This document shows, piece by piece, positions 24,782-34,277 of a DNA stretch of 64,000 nucleotides; position 1 is the stretch's first letter; every line of letters starts with the position of its first letter. The DNA lies in assembly GCF_042682915.1 (NCBI RefSeq), contig NZ_JBHUIW010000023.1, positions 1 to 64,000 on the forward strand. Direction: 5' to 3'. The notes below the pieces were generated by a model. It did no database searches. It was given only the letters and a program-made list of their open reading frames with translations, and had not been told where the DNA came from. This stretch comes from Rhodoplanes azumiensis. Its GTDB lineage: Bacteria; Pseudomonadota; Alphaproteobacteria; Rhizobiales; Xanthobacteraceae. Made by a program: the position numbers and the translations under genes.

Positions 24782-25765
24782 CTACTGCGTCTTCAGCCCG
24801 GACGACATCACCACCGGGGTCCAGCGCTTCTGCTCCGCGCCGATGAACTCGGCCGTCTCGCGGCGGCCGACGCCGAGCACCGGCTCGAACCCGGCCTTCA
24901 CGAGCTGCGCTCGGAACGCCTCGTCGTCCATGCATTTGCGCGTAACCGCGTCGAGCGTGTCGAGGATCGGCGCCGGTGTCGCGGCGGGCGCGAACAGGCC
25001 GAGCGCGAGCTTGGCGATCAGCTCGGGGTAGCCCGCCTCGGCGCTGGTCGGGATCTCGGGCGCGATGGCGAGGCGCTGCTCGGTCGCCACCGCGAGGATG
25101 CGCACCTTTCCGTTCCGGTGCAGCGCGACCATCTGGTCGGTGATGTTGGCGGCGAACATCGGCACCTGGCCGGCGATCAGATCCGCATAGCCGCCGGCGG
25201 CCCCCTTGTAGGGCACGTGCACGATGTCGGGCGTGCCGGCGAGCGACTTGAACAGCTCGCCCGCGAGGTTCGCCATGGTGCCCGGGCCGGCCGAGCCGTA
25301 GGAGAGCTTGTTCGGGTTCGCCTTGGCGTAGGCCGCGAGCTCCTTGAGATCCTTGGCCGGCACGGACGGGTGCACGATGATGGCCGCGACCGAGATCGCC
25401 ATCGTGGCGATCGGGGCGAAATCCTTCGCCTCGTAGCCGGTCTTGTTGTTGAGCGCAGGGTTGAGGACGAGGTCGCTGGTCGAGCCGAGCAGCAGCGTGT
25501 AGCCGTCCGGCGTGCTGCGCGCCGCCATCGCGGTGCCGATGATGCCACCGCCACCGCCCTGGTTCTCGACGATGACGGAGCCGAGCGACGTCTTGACCCA
25601 CTCCGCGTACTGGCGGGCGACGATGTCGAGCACGCCGCCGGCGCTGCGCGGCACGATCAGGCGGATCGGGCGATCCGGATAGCCCTGCGCGGCCGCCGGG
25701 TGGGCGGCGAGGGCCGCCCCTGCGAGCGAACCGAGCGCCAGCTTCAGCACGTCACGTCGTTGCAT
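24782..25765 (-). CDS. TctC/Bug-family solute-binding protein
   Basis: A 327-residue periplasmic protein. The signal is MQRRDVLKLALGSLAGAAL (RR, Tat-like) ending AAAQG, then YPDRPIRLIVPRSAGG, VIVENQGGGGGIIG and STPDGYTL, the Bug family signatures. It is 177 bp downstream of the ABC permease and co-directional, so it may be co-transcribed with that transporter even though it belongs to a different transport class. An RBS is not obvious before ATG 25765. The ligand is not known. Confidence 0.88.
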   Translation of the reverse strand: MQRRDVLKLALGSLAGAALAAHPAAAQGYPDRPIRLIVPRSAGGVLDIVARQYAEWVKTSLGSVIVENQGGGGGIIGTAMAARSTPDGYTLLLGSTSDLVLNPALNNKTGYEAKDFAPIATMAISVAAIIVHPSVPAKDLKELAAYAKANPNKLSYGSAGPGTMANLAGELFKSLAGTPDIVHVPYKGAAGGYADLIAGQVPMFAANITDQMVALHRNGKVRILAVATEQRLAIAPEIPTSAEAGYPELIAKLALGLFAPAATPAPILDTLDAVTRKCMDDEAFRAQLVKAGFEPVLGVGRRETAEFIGAEQKRWTPVVMSSGLKTQ

Positions 25766-25942
25766 TCTCGTCTCCCATCGCGGCACGGCCGGGGGCCGCT
25801 GCGCTGCACCTCGATCGGCCCGTGTCGGACGGGCCGCACCCACGCTCCGAACGCCACCCGGGCTCGTCCGGGCGACACCTCGCCCCTTCGCCCTTGCAAG
25901 ATCCCGGCCGCCGTCGTCGTCGTCGCGGCGGCCGGGCGAAGC

Positions 25943-26749
25943 TCACGTCCTCACGTCGCGCCGCCAGCGGAACAGATGCCGCTCCAGCGGTGCCAGGAGA
26001 CCGATCTCGATCACCACCATCATGGCGATCTGAGCGATCGTCCAGGCGAACACCTGGTCGGTCTGAATCAGGTCGGAGGCTTGGCGGAGCCGGTAGCCGA
26101 CCCCGCTCGAGGCGCCGAGCGTCTCGGCCACCAGGCTGACGCGCCAACCGAACCCGAAGGCGAGCCGCGCGCCGGAGAAGAAGTAGGGCAAGATCGACGG
26201 AACGTAGATCTTGGTCAACGTCTTCAGCCGCGAGAAGCGCAGCGTCTGGGCCAGCTCCACGTAGTCGGCGTTGACGGCCTGGGTGCCCTGCCAGACGTTG
26301 GTGATGATCAGCGGCAGCGCCGTCATCAGCACGACGAAGATCGGGGTGAGCGGCGACAGGCCGAACCACAGGATCGCGAAGATCGCCCAGATCGCCGACG
26401 ACACCGTGTTCATCACCGGCAGCACCGGCTCGAAGAACGCTCCCAGCGCCCGGTTGGAGCCGAGCAGGATGCCGCCCGGCACGCCGATCACGACCGCGAC
26501 CGCGAAGCCGGCGAGCACCCGCCACAGCGTGGTGAACAGGTTCGAGAACAGGTCGCCGCTCTCGGCCAGCGTCACCAGGCGCTGGGCGACGCGGGCCGGG
26601 CTCGGCAGCACGTAGGGCGGCATGGCGAGCGAGGCCGCCCACCAGATCGCGATCAGCAGCAGCAGAAGCGCGGTGCGCCGCAGCGCGAGCCCGCCGCGTC
26701 CGGTTCCGCGGGCCGCCGCGGCGGCCGTCGTTTCGCTCGGGGCTCTCAC
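25943..26749 (-). CDS. NitT/TauT-type ABC transporter permease
   Basis: A 268-residue inner-membrane permease with six predicted helices. MPPYVLPSPARVAQRL, then VELAQTLRFSRLKTLTKIYVPS is the EAA coupling loop, and the GWRVSLVAETLGASSGVGY segment is typical of SsuC/TauC relatives. The start is GTG 26749, which overlaps the upstream binding-protein stop by GTGA; there is no better in-frame ATG near the N-terminal helix. It works with the flanking binding protein and ATPase. Confidence 0.9.
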   Translation of the reverse strand: MRAPSETTAAAAARGTGRGGLALRRTALLLLLIAIWWAASLAMPPYVLPSPARVAQRLVTLAESGDLFSNLFTTLWRVLAGFAVAVVIGVPGGILLGSNRALGAFFEPVLPVMNTVSSAIWAIFAILWFGLSPLTPIFVVLMTALPLIITNVWQGTQAVNADYVELAQTLRFSRLKTLTKIYVPSILPYFFSGARLAFGFGWRVSLVAETLGASSGVGYRLRQASDLIQTDQVFAWTIAQIAMMVVIEIGLLAPLERHLFRWRRDVRT

Positions 26750-27726
26750 TTCTTCGCCTGCTCGTAGTAGCTGGAGACGAACAGCGAATCCGGCACCGGC
26801 TTCTCGATCGTGCCGGCGCCGCGGAACACCTCGGCCATGGTCTTGAGCGTCGTGACGTCGGCGGGCTCGAGCGAGGCGACGTAGAACTGGTCCCACAGCT
26901 TGGCGTAGGCGGTGGCGTCGCGGGCGTCGAGATTGGCGCTCTTGCGCAGGATCTCGGAGGCCTTCTCGGTCTCCTTGGCTCCGAAGCGCGTGGCCTCGAT
27001 CACGGCCTTCACGTATTTTACCACGGCCTGCGGGCTCTGGCGGGCGAAGTCCTTGTGGACGATGGCGACGCCGAGGATCGGCGGGGCCGAGGTCTTGGTC
27101 ATCGCCTTCCACTCGTCGACGACGTTGCCGAGGGATTTGAGCTTCACGTCGGTGACGGAGGCGAGCGTGACGGCGCGCAGCGCCGCCGCGTCGATGTCGC
27201 CCTGGGAGAGGAACTGCAGGAGCCGCCCCTCGTTGCCCGGCACGGCCGTGAAGTCGCTGCGCTTGAGGCCCTGGTTCTTCTCCAGGAGCGACGTCGTGAT
27301 GGCGTACATGGCGCTGCCGGCGGGCGACATGCCGACCTTCTTGCCCTTCAGATCGGCGAGCGAGGCGATCGGCGAGCCGTCCTTGGTGACGAAGGTCGCC
27401 TCGGCGATCTGGGTCACCAGCACCACCTCCAGCGGCGCGCCTTCGCCGCCGAGCGTGAAGGCGCCGGTCGCCGGCGCCCCGAAGGCGACGTCGATCGAGT
27501 GCGTCATCAGCGCCTTGGTCGGGCCGTTGACGTCAGAGAACTTGATGTACTCCGGCACCAGGCCCTGCGCCTCGAGGAACTTGCCGGCCTCCAGCACGGC
27601 GCCGAAGCCGACGCTGAAGCCGGAGGTCCAGTAGCCGACCTTGATCTTCTCCTGCGCCGAGGCGGCGACGGGCGCGAGGGTGGCGGCGGCGACGGCCACG
27701 GCGAGGGCGAGCTTTCGCACGGACAT
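26746..27726 (-). CDS. ABC transporter substrate-binding protein (SsuA/NMT1-like)
   Basis: A 326-residue periplasmic protein. The signal peptide is MSVRKLALAVAVAAATLAPV ending ASAQE; the mature protein starts KIKVGYWTSGFSVGFG and includes FGAPATGAFTLGGEGAP and DLKGKKVGMSPAGSAMY, typical of the nitrate/sulfonate/taurine family. ATG 27726 is preceded by GAGA (TGGAGAGACC). It lies 62 bp after the ATPase gene. The ligand is unknown. Confidence 0.9.
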   Translation of the reverse strand: MSVRKLALAVAVAAATLAPVAASAQEKIKVGYWTSGFSVGFGAVLEAGKFLEAQGLVPEYIKFSDVNGPTKALMTHSIDVAFGAPATGAFTLGGEGAPLEVVLVTQIAEATFVTKDGSPIASLADLKGKKVGMSPAGSAMYAITTSLLEKNQGLKRSDFTAVPGNEGRLLQFLSQGDIDAAALRAVTLASVTDVKLKSLGNVVDEWKAMTKTSAPPILGVAIVHKDFARQSPQAVVKYVKAVIEATRFGAKETEKASEILRKSANLDARDATAYAKLWDQFYVASLEPADVTTLKTMAEVFRGAGTIEKPVPDSLFVSSYYEQAKK

Positions 27727-27788
27727 GGTCTCTCCAGGGACGGGGGTTCGGGACCGGGGGTGGTTCTGGGACGCGACGAGGAACGGGA

Positions 27789-28631
27789 TCAGATCACCCA
27801 ATCGGCCGACATGCCGGCGATCGCGGCACGCAGCTCCGCGACCAGGGCCTGGGCCTCCGGGGTGCCCAAGCGGGGATGCGGCAGGTCGACGGCGAGCTCG
27901 GTGTGCACGCGGCCCGGCCGCGGCGAGAACATCACGATGTGATCGGCCAGGATCACGGCCTCCTCGACGTCGTGGGTGACGAACACGATCGACATGTTGC
28001 GTTCGCGATGGATGCGCAGCAACTCTGTATGCATAGTGGTGCGCGTTTGGGCATCGAGCCGCGAAAACGGCTCGTCCATGAGCAGGATGTCCGGCTCGGT
28101 GACGAGGCTGCGGGCCAGCGCGACGCGGCTGCGCATGCCGCCGGAGAGCTGATGCGGGTAGGCGGACGCGAAGTCGCCGAGGCCGACCAACGCGAGCTGG
28201 GCCTGCGCGCGCTCGCGCCACGCGCGCCGGCCGATCGGGCCGCTCTCGAGCGCGAGCCCGACATTGGCGAGCGCCGAGCGCCAGGGCAGCAGGCGATCGT
28301 CCTGGAACATGTAGCCGAGCCGCGACCAGTCGACCGCATCCGTCGTCTTGCCCGTCGTCTCGTGACCGAGCACGAGGACGCGCCCCTGATCCGGCGCGAG
28401 CAGGCCCGCCGCCATGTTCAGCAGCGTCGACTTGCCCGAGCCCGACGGGCCGAGGATCGACACGACCGAGCCGGCCGGCACGTCGAAGCTGATGTCGCGC
28501 AGCACCTCGAGCGACGCGCCGTCGGCGCGGCCGAACTGCTTCGAGACGTGGCGGAAGGCGAGCGCCTGGCGTCGATCCGGTGTCGTGGCGAGTGTCGCCG
28601 GTGAAGTCGCCGTCGAAGTCATGGCATCCAT
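27789..28631 (-). CDS. NitT/TauT-type ABC transporter ATP-binding protein
   Basis: A 280-residue ABC ATPase: Walker A GPSGSGKST, Q loop FQDDRLLPWR, signature LSGGMRSR, Walker B ILLMDEPFSRLD, switch VTHDVEEA. The Q-loop and C-terminal sequence place it with SsuB/TauB. ATG 28631 is the first of two plausible starts (28622 is three codons later); no strong ribosome-binding site is visible. First gene of the ATPase, binding-protein, permease set and divergent from the VOC gene. Confidence 0.9.
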   Translation of the reverse strand: MDAMTSTATSPATLATTPDRRQALAFRHVSKQFGRADGASLEVLRDISFDVPAGSVVSILGPSGSGKSTLLNMAAGLLAPDQGRVLVLGHETTGKTTDAVDWSRLGYMFQDDRLLPWRSALANVGLALESGPIGRRAWRERAQAQLALVGLGDFASAYPHQLSGGMRSRVALARSLVTEPDILLMDEPFSRLDAQTRTTMHTELLRIHRERNMSIVFVTHDVEEAVILADHIVMFSPRPGRVHTELAVDLPHPRLGTPEAQALVAELRAAIAGMSADWVI

Positions 28632-28947
28632 GGTGGTGACGGGGGTCAATCGAGATCCGATCTCGACCACTGGGGGCCGTATTATGCTGTTGCGGGCCGT
28701 GCACCCGAGCAAATTCTGTGCCGATCACGAGAAGATGACGCCCGGCTGCGGCAACGAGGTGCGGCAACCGGGTGAACGTCTCGGGTCGGATCGGCGGCGT
28801 CGAGCGTTCGCGAGGCGGTGCGGTACCGCCTTGCGCGACGCTCGACCGCCGCGACGCCTCGTATATAAGGCGGACGGCGCGGCCGCGGCATCAACCGCCG
28901 CGCGAGACGGTGAAAAAACGACGATGGGATCAGGAGTTCGGGGTTCC

Positions 28948-29859
28948 ATGGAAGAATGCGCGCGTCAGCTTCCCGCCGGGGAGCAGATTTTTCTGGACCA
29001 TGTCGGCCATTTCGCCGCCGACCGGGTCGCGGCCGGCGCGGCGCTCGCGCAGGCCGGGTTCGCGCCGACGCCGCCCTCCGTCCAGGTCAATCCGGCGCCG
29101 GACGGCACCGCGACACCGACCGGCACCGGTAACGTCACGGCGATGTTCTCACGCGGCTACGTGGAGGTGCTGTTCAAGACCGCCGACACGCCGCTCGGCC
29201 GTCAGCTCGACACGGCGCGTGAGCGCTACCCGGGCGTGCATCTGATCGCCTTCGCGGTCGCGGACGCGGCGGCGCATCACGAGCGCGTCGCGCAGGCCGG
29301 CATGCCGATGCAGCCGCTCGTCTCGATGCAGCGGCCGGTCGACACCGCCGACGGTCCGGACGTCGCCGCGTTCACGGTGGCCCGGCTGTCGCCCGGCGTC
29401 ATGCCGGAGGGCCGCATCCAGATGCTGACGCACCATACCGAGCACACCGTCTGGCAACCGCGCTGGCTCACCCACCCGAACGGCGCCACGGCGCTGCTCG
29501 ACGCCGTGATCGCGGTCGGCGACACGGCCGAGGCGGCGGCGCGCTTCTCGCGATTTCTCGGTCGTCCGGTGCGCGACACGCCGGCCGGCCCCGCGATCGC
29601 GCTCGATCGCGGTCGTGTGCAGATCACCACGCCCGACACGTTGCGCGACCTGATCGGCCGCGTGCCGCCGAGCCTGCCGTTCATCGGCGCCTATGCGCTG
29701 GTGGTGACGTCGCTCGCGGTCTTGAAGGGCGTTCTGACGCAAGCCGGCCTGTCCTTCGTCGAGCGCGACGGCGTCGTCACGGCGGCGTTCCCGGAGCCGC
29801 TGGGGCAGGGCGCCTGGGTGTTCGTCGAGGATGCGGCCGCGCTGCCGTGGCGGCGGTGA
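28948..29859 (+). CDS. VOC-superfamily glyoxalase-like protein
   Basis: A 303-residue cytosolic protein with two betaalphabetabetabeta-type halves: IFLDHVGHFAADRVAAGAAL (N-terminal), LLDAVIAVGDTAEAAARF (C-terminal). The first half resembles the glyoxalase-like domain group (PF13468) in which the ligand is often an aromatic or fatty acid. ATG 28948 has AGGAG eleven bases upstream and is preferred over ATG 28924. It is divergent from the ABC operon. The reaction is unknown; VOC enzymes include dioxygenases, isomerases and lyases. Confidence 0.75.
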   Translation: MEECARQLPAGEQIFLDHVGHFAADRVAAGAALAQAGFAPTPPSVQVNPAPDGTATPTGTGNVTAMFSRGYVEVLFKTADTPLGRQLDTARERYPGVHLIAFAVADAAAHHERVAQAGMPMQPLVSMQRPVDTADGPDVAAFTVARLSPGVMPEGRIQMLTHHTEHTVWQPRWLTHPNGATALLDAVIAVGDTAEAAARFSRFLGRPVRDTPAGPAIALDRGRVQITTPDTLRDLIGRVPPSLPFIGAYALVVTSLAVLKGVLTQAGLSFVERDGVVTAAFPEPLGQGAWVFVEDAAALPWRR

Positions 29860-30146
29860 GGCTGTGTCTTGATCGCCTGACGTGACGGCTCATGTGACGT
29901 GCGGCGGCCTCACCGGCGGCCGCACGATCGTCCCTCGCGTCGATCCGACCGCCCGCGGCGGCCGAGCGGGATCGTCACCGGAGCGCCGCGCCGGCGTCGC
30001 GGATGCGGATCGCCGGGGGAGGGGGCGCAGGAGTCCCGCAGACGCTTTTGAAATCGAACGTATAGCGTTAAGCGCGCGTTAAATGCGGCGGCTTATGGTG
30101 AACCGCATCCCGAGTGTAGTCGTAGCGCGTTCGCGCGGGACCGGTC

Positions 30147-33100
30147 ATGTCGTTGTTCTCAGTTGCGTCGTGCGCCGCGTATCGTGGCACTGCGAATCGT
30201 CGGGCCACGTTCGATCCTGCCGGGCGGAGCGGCGTCGCCGCTCCGCTCGGGCATCTCGGGGCGCGCCTGGCCGGGCTGGTCGCCGCCGCGGCTCTGATGG
30301 CCGCGCTGCTCGGCGTCGCCGTCGCCCAGAACGCGCCGATCCGCGGCGAGCTCTCGGTCTCGACCAACGACGGCTACGCCCGCCTCGTCTTCCACTTCGC
30401 CGACGACGTCGAGAGCCAGGTGCGGATGGCGAACGGCATCGTCATCATCGCCTTCCGCCAGCCCGTCGCCGTCAATGTCGAGCGCCTGACCGGCATGGCG
30501 AGCGGCTGGGTCGGTGCGGCCCGCCGCGATCCCGACGGGCGCGGCATCCGCATCGCCCTGTCGCGCGCCGCCAAGCTCAACACGCTGACGGCGGGCGAGC
30601 GCCTCTATGTCGATCTCCTGCCGGAAAACTGGAAGGGGGCGCCTCCCGGGCTGCCGCAGGAGGTGGTCGAGGAGCTCGCGCGCCGCGCCCGCGAGGCCGA
30701 GCGCAAGATCAAGAAGCAGCAGCAGCTCGTCCGCCAGAAGCAGATGCCGCTGACGCGCGTGCGCGTGTCGCACCAGCCGACCTTCTCGCGCTACGTCTTC
30801 GATCTGCCCGACCTGATTCCGGTGGCGACCTCGCGCGAGAAGGACGCGCTCGTCCTCACCTTCGACGCGCCCCTCAAGTTCGATCTCGCCGACGCCAAGG
30901 GCAACATGCCGCCGATGGTCGGCGGCGTCGACACCGAGATCCTGGAGCAGGCGACGACGGTGCGCTTCGGCTTCATCGGCAATGTCGACGTGCGCACCTT
31001 CCGCGAGGACGAGAGCTTCGTGGTCGATGTCGGGGTGGTCGACGCGCAGAAGCGGCGCGGAGCCGGCGACGTGGCCGGGCGTGCCGCCGAGCTCGCCGCC
31101 ATCCTGGCCGACAGCCGCGACCGCCGGCGCGGCGCCGGGCTCGGCCTCGAGCCGCCGCAGACGACGCCGGCTCAGCCCGCGCCGACCCAACCGACGTCCG
31201 GCCCGGCGGCGACGGTCCAGCCGGCACCGGCGCCGGCATCCGCGCCGGCAGCGGCTCCGCCCGCCGCGGCACCCACGGCACCGGCGGCCGTCGCCCCTCC
31301 GCCGCCGCGTCCGCCTCTGTCGCCCGCCGCCCTGACGCCGCCGACCCCCGGTGCTCCGCCGCCGGCGCCGCGCCCGGTTCCGCAGGCCGCTGCTCCGGCT
31401 CCCGCTCCGGCACCTGCTCCGCCCGCCGCCGCGGCGGCGCCGCCGGCCGACCTCGCCGACCTGCCGGTGGCGCCGCCGGCGCCGAAGCCGGTCGCCGCTC
31501 CGGCAGCGGCTCCGGTGGCCGCCACGCCTCCCGCCGAGCCCGCAGCGCGGCCCGCCGCCCCGGCCGTGGTCGCCGCCCCGGTGCCGGTGCCCGCCGCCGA
31601 GGTCGCCGCGACGCCGCCGAAGCCCGCGACACCGCAGGTGCCCGCCGCGCCGGCGCCCGCCGCCGCGGCGGCACCGGGCGCCGAGCCGCCGCTCCCGGTC
31701 ATCGACGCGCCGAAGCCGTCCGCCGATTCGACCGGTGCCGTGCAGATGCAGGTCGGACGCCAGGCCGACAACCTGATCCTCAGCTTCCCGTTCTCGGTCG
31801 CCACGCCGGCCGCGGTCTTCAATCGGGCCGATGCGCTGTGGGTCGTGTTCGACACGCGGGCCAAGCTCGACATCGCGGCGCTGGGCCGCGACCGCAGCGG
31901 CACCGTGCAGAGCGCCTCGCTGGTGGCGCTGCGCGACGGCCAGGCGCTGCGCCTGAAGCTCGAGCGACCGCGGCTCGCGACGGTGCGCATCGACGGCGCG
32001 ACCGTGTCGCTCGTCGTCGGCGATCAGGTGATGGAGGCGCCGCGCCCCCTCGCGCTGGTCCGCAATCCGTCGAGCCAGAGCAAGATCACCGCGGCCGTGC
32101 CGTTCGACGACCCCCGCGCCGTGCACCGCATCGTCGATCCGGAGGCGGGCGACACCCTGGTGGTCGTCACCGCGCTGGGGCCGCCGCGCGGCTTCCTGCA
32201 GCCGCAGGACTATGTCGAGTTCGGCGTGCTGCCCTCCAGCCACGGCGTCGTCCTGCAGCCGGTCGCCGACGACCTGACCGTCGAGCTCGGCACCGACCGC
32301 ATCACCATCGGGCGGCCCGGCGGTCTCGCCGTCTCGGCGAGCGACATGGTGGGACGCCGCACCGGCCTGTTCCGGCCGGCCGTGTTCGATCCGCAGCTGT
32401 GGGGCTTCGACCGCGAGGCCGAGTACGAGCCGCGCCGCAGGCTTCTGACCAACGCCGCCGCGGAGGCCCTGGAGACCCGGCGCGCCGGCGCCCGGATGGA
32501 TCTCGCCCGCTTCTATCTGGCCCGCGAGATGTACGCCGAGGCCAAGGGCGTCATCGACGTCGCGCTCGCCGACGAACGGCCGGGCGCCGACGATCCGGCC
32601 GGGCTGTTCATGCGGGCGCTCGCCAACATCATGCTCGACCGCGTCCCCGAGGCGCTCAAGGATCTGTCGAACCCGATCGTCGCGAGCCACCCCGACGCCC
32701 AGATCTGGCGCGGCTTCGCGGCCGCCAAGCAGGGCAACTGGGCGGACGCGAACGAGAAGCTGCGCGCGGTCGAGTCGTCGGTCGCGACGCTGCCGCTCCA
32801 GCTGCAGCGGCTGATCCTCGCCGAGGCGGTGCGGGCCGCCGTCGAGGTGAAGAACTTCGCCGTCGCCCAGAATCTTCTGCACGCCTTCGAGACGCTCGGC
32901 ATCGACAAGGACATGGAGGCGCGGATCGCGGTGCTGGCCGGCCAGGTGGCCGAGGGCCTCGGCCGCAGCGGCGACGCGCTCGCCGACTACCGGCTCGCCG
33001 TCGCGACCGTCACCGGCCCGAACGCCGCCAAGGGGCGGCTGCGCGAGACGGTGCTGCGCTATCATCTCGGCGACCTCAAGCGCACCGAGGTCATCTCCGA

Positions 33101-34214
33101 TCTCGAGGAGCTCACCACGGTCTGGCGCGGCGACGAGACCGAGATCGAGGCGCTGCAGCTGCTCGCCCGGCTCTACACGCAGGAGGGGCGCTATCGCGAC
33201 GCCTTCCACGTGATGCGCACGGCCCTGTCGGCGCATCCGAACTCCGACCTCACCCGGCGCATCCAGGAGGAGGCGGCGACGACGTTCGATTCGCTGTTCC
33301 TGGCCGGCAAGGGCGACGCCATGCCGGCCGTCGACGCGCTGGGGCTGTTCTACGACTTCCGCGAGCTCACCCCGATCGGCCGGCGCGGCGACGAGATGAT
33401 CCGCCGGCTCGCCGACCGGCTGGTCTCGGTCGATCTGCTCGACCAGGCGGCCGAGCTCCTGCAGCATCAGGTCGACCATCGTCTGCAGGGCGCGGCGCGA
33501 GCCCAGGTCGCGACGCGGCTCGCCATCGTCTATCTGATGAACCGCAAGCCGGACCGTGCGCTCGCCACGCTGCGCGCGACCCAGACCACCAACATCGCGA
33601 CCGAGCTGCGCAACCAGCGCCTGCTGATCGAGGGGCGGGCGCTCTCCGACGTCGGCCGGCCCGACCTCGCCATCGAGGTGATCGCCAATCTCGACGGTCG
33701 CGAGGCGCAGCGCTTGCGCGCCGACATCCTGTGGTCGGCCAAGCGGTGGCAGGCGGCGGCCGAGCAGATCGAGATGATGTACGGCGATCGCTGGCGCGAC
33801 TGGCAGCCGCTCTCCGAGCCGGAGCGCGCCGACCTCCTGCGCGCGGCGATCGGCTACGCGCTCGCCGAGGACATGCTCGGCCTCGACCGCTTCCGCGAGA
33901 AATACGTGGCCAAGATGGCCGACGGGCCCGATCGTCGCGCCTTCGAGGTGGCGACCGCGCCGCGCGCCGCCAACGCGCCCGAGTTCGCCGCCGTCTCGCG
34001 CATGGTCGCGTCCACCGACACGCTCGACGCGTTCCTGCGCGAGTTGCGGGTGCGCTATCCGGAGACCGGTTCGTTCAGCGCCGATCCGCTGCCGTCGGCG
34101 CCGCCCGCCGCGACGCCGGGAGCGGCCCCCGGCAACCAGAGCCGTGCGCCGCTGGCGGACCCCGACCCGACCGCCTCGATCCGCTCGCGCAAGGTGACGG
34201 CGGTGCGCCGCTAG
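30147..34214 (+). CDS. large exported protein with AMIN-like repeats, Pro/Ala linker and TPR domain
   Basis: A 1355-residue envelope protein. Residues about 39-61 form a signal or anchor helix. Two beta-rich AMIN-like segments follow (YARLVFHFADDVESQV near 74, RYVFDLPDLIPVATSR near 215), then a Pro/Ala-rich linker (about 320-530), a third AMIN-like segment (LILSFPFSVATPAAVF near 545), and a long helical TPR region from about 780 to 1290. It starts at ATG 30147. It sits next to the flagellar and cckA block. Similar architecture suggests a periplasmic scaffold for envelope or flagellar assembly, but the function is not known. A tandem-duplicated N-terminal domain set is unusual. Confidence 0.7.
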   Translation: MSLFSVASCAAYRGTANRRATFDPAGRSGVAAPLGHLGARLAGLVAAAALMAALLGVAVAQNAPIRGELSVSTNDGYARLVFHFADDVESQVRMANGIVIIAFRQPVAVNVERLTGMASGWVGAARRDPDGRGIRIALSRAAKLNTLTAGERLYVDLLPENWKGAPPGLPQEVVEELARRAREAERKIKKQQQLVRQKQMPLTRVRVSHQPTFSRYVFDLPDLIPVATSREKDALVLTFDAPLKFDLADAKGNMPPMVGGVDTEILEQATTVRFGFIGNVDVRTFREDESFVVDVGVVDAQKRRGAGDVAGRAAELAAILADSRDRRRGAGLGLEPPQTTPAQPAPTQPTSGPAATVQPAPAPASAPAAAPPAAAPTAPAAVAPPPPRPPLSPAALTPPTPGAPPPAPRPVPQAAAPAPAPAPAPPAAAAAPPADLADLPVAPPAPKPVAAPAAAPVAATPPAEPAARPAAPAVVAAPVPVPAAEVAATPPKPATPQVPAAPAPAAAAAPGAEPPLPVIDAPKPSADSTGAVQMQVGRQADNLILSFPFSVATPAAVFNRADALWVVFDTRAKLDIAALGRDRSGTVQSASLVALRDGQALRLKLERPRLATVRIDGATVSLVVGDQVMEAPRPLALVRNPSSQSKITAAVPFDDPRAVHRIVDPEAGDTLVVVTALGPPRGFLQPQDYVEFGVLPSSHGVVLQPVADDLTVELGTDRITIGRPGGLAVSASDMVGRRTGLFRPAVFDPQLWGFDREAEYEPRRRLLTNAAAEALETRRAGARMDLARFYLAREMYAEAKGVIDVALADERPGADDPAGLFMRALANIMLDRVPEALKDLSNPIVASHPDAQIWRGFAAAKQGNWADANEKLRAVESSVATLPLQLQRLILAEAVRAAVEVKNFAVAQNLLHAFETLGIDKDMEARIAVLAGQVAEGLGRSGDALADYRLAVATVTGPNAAKGRLRETVLRYHLGDLKRTEVISDLEELTTVWRGDETEIEALQLLARLYTQEGRYRDAFHVMRTALSAHPNSDLTRRIQEEAATTFDSLFLAGKGDAMPAVDALGLFYDFRELTPIGRRGDEMIRRLADRLVSVDLLDQAAELLQHQVDHRLQGAARAQVATRLAIVYLMNRKPDRALATLRATQTTNIATELRNQRLLIEGRALSDVGRPDLAIEVIANLDGREAQRLRADILWSAKRWQAAAEQIEMMYGDRWRDWQPLSEPERADLLRAAIGYALAEDMLGLDRFREKYVAKMADGPDRRAFEVATAPRAANAPEFAAVSRMVASTDTLDAFLRELRVRYPETGSFSADPLPSAPPAATPGAAPGNQSRAPLADPDPTASIRSRKVTAVRR

Positions 34215-34277
34215 GCGTCGGTTCGCGACAGGCGTGCGCGGCAGACGTCGGTGCGGCGCCGTGCCGCGCTCGCCGGC

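Noticed and set aside
30159..33479. 1106-codon minus-strand reading frame opposite the TPR protein
   Set aside because: Antisense shadow of the 1355-residue gene, which has a signal peptide, TPR helices and start context. The antisense translation has no recognisable domain.
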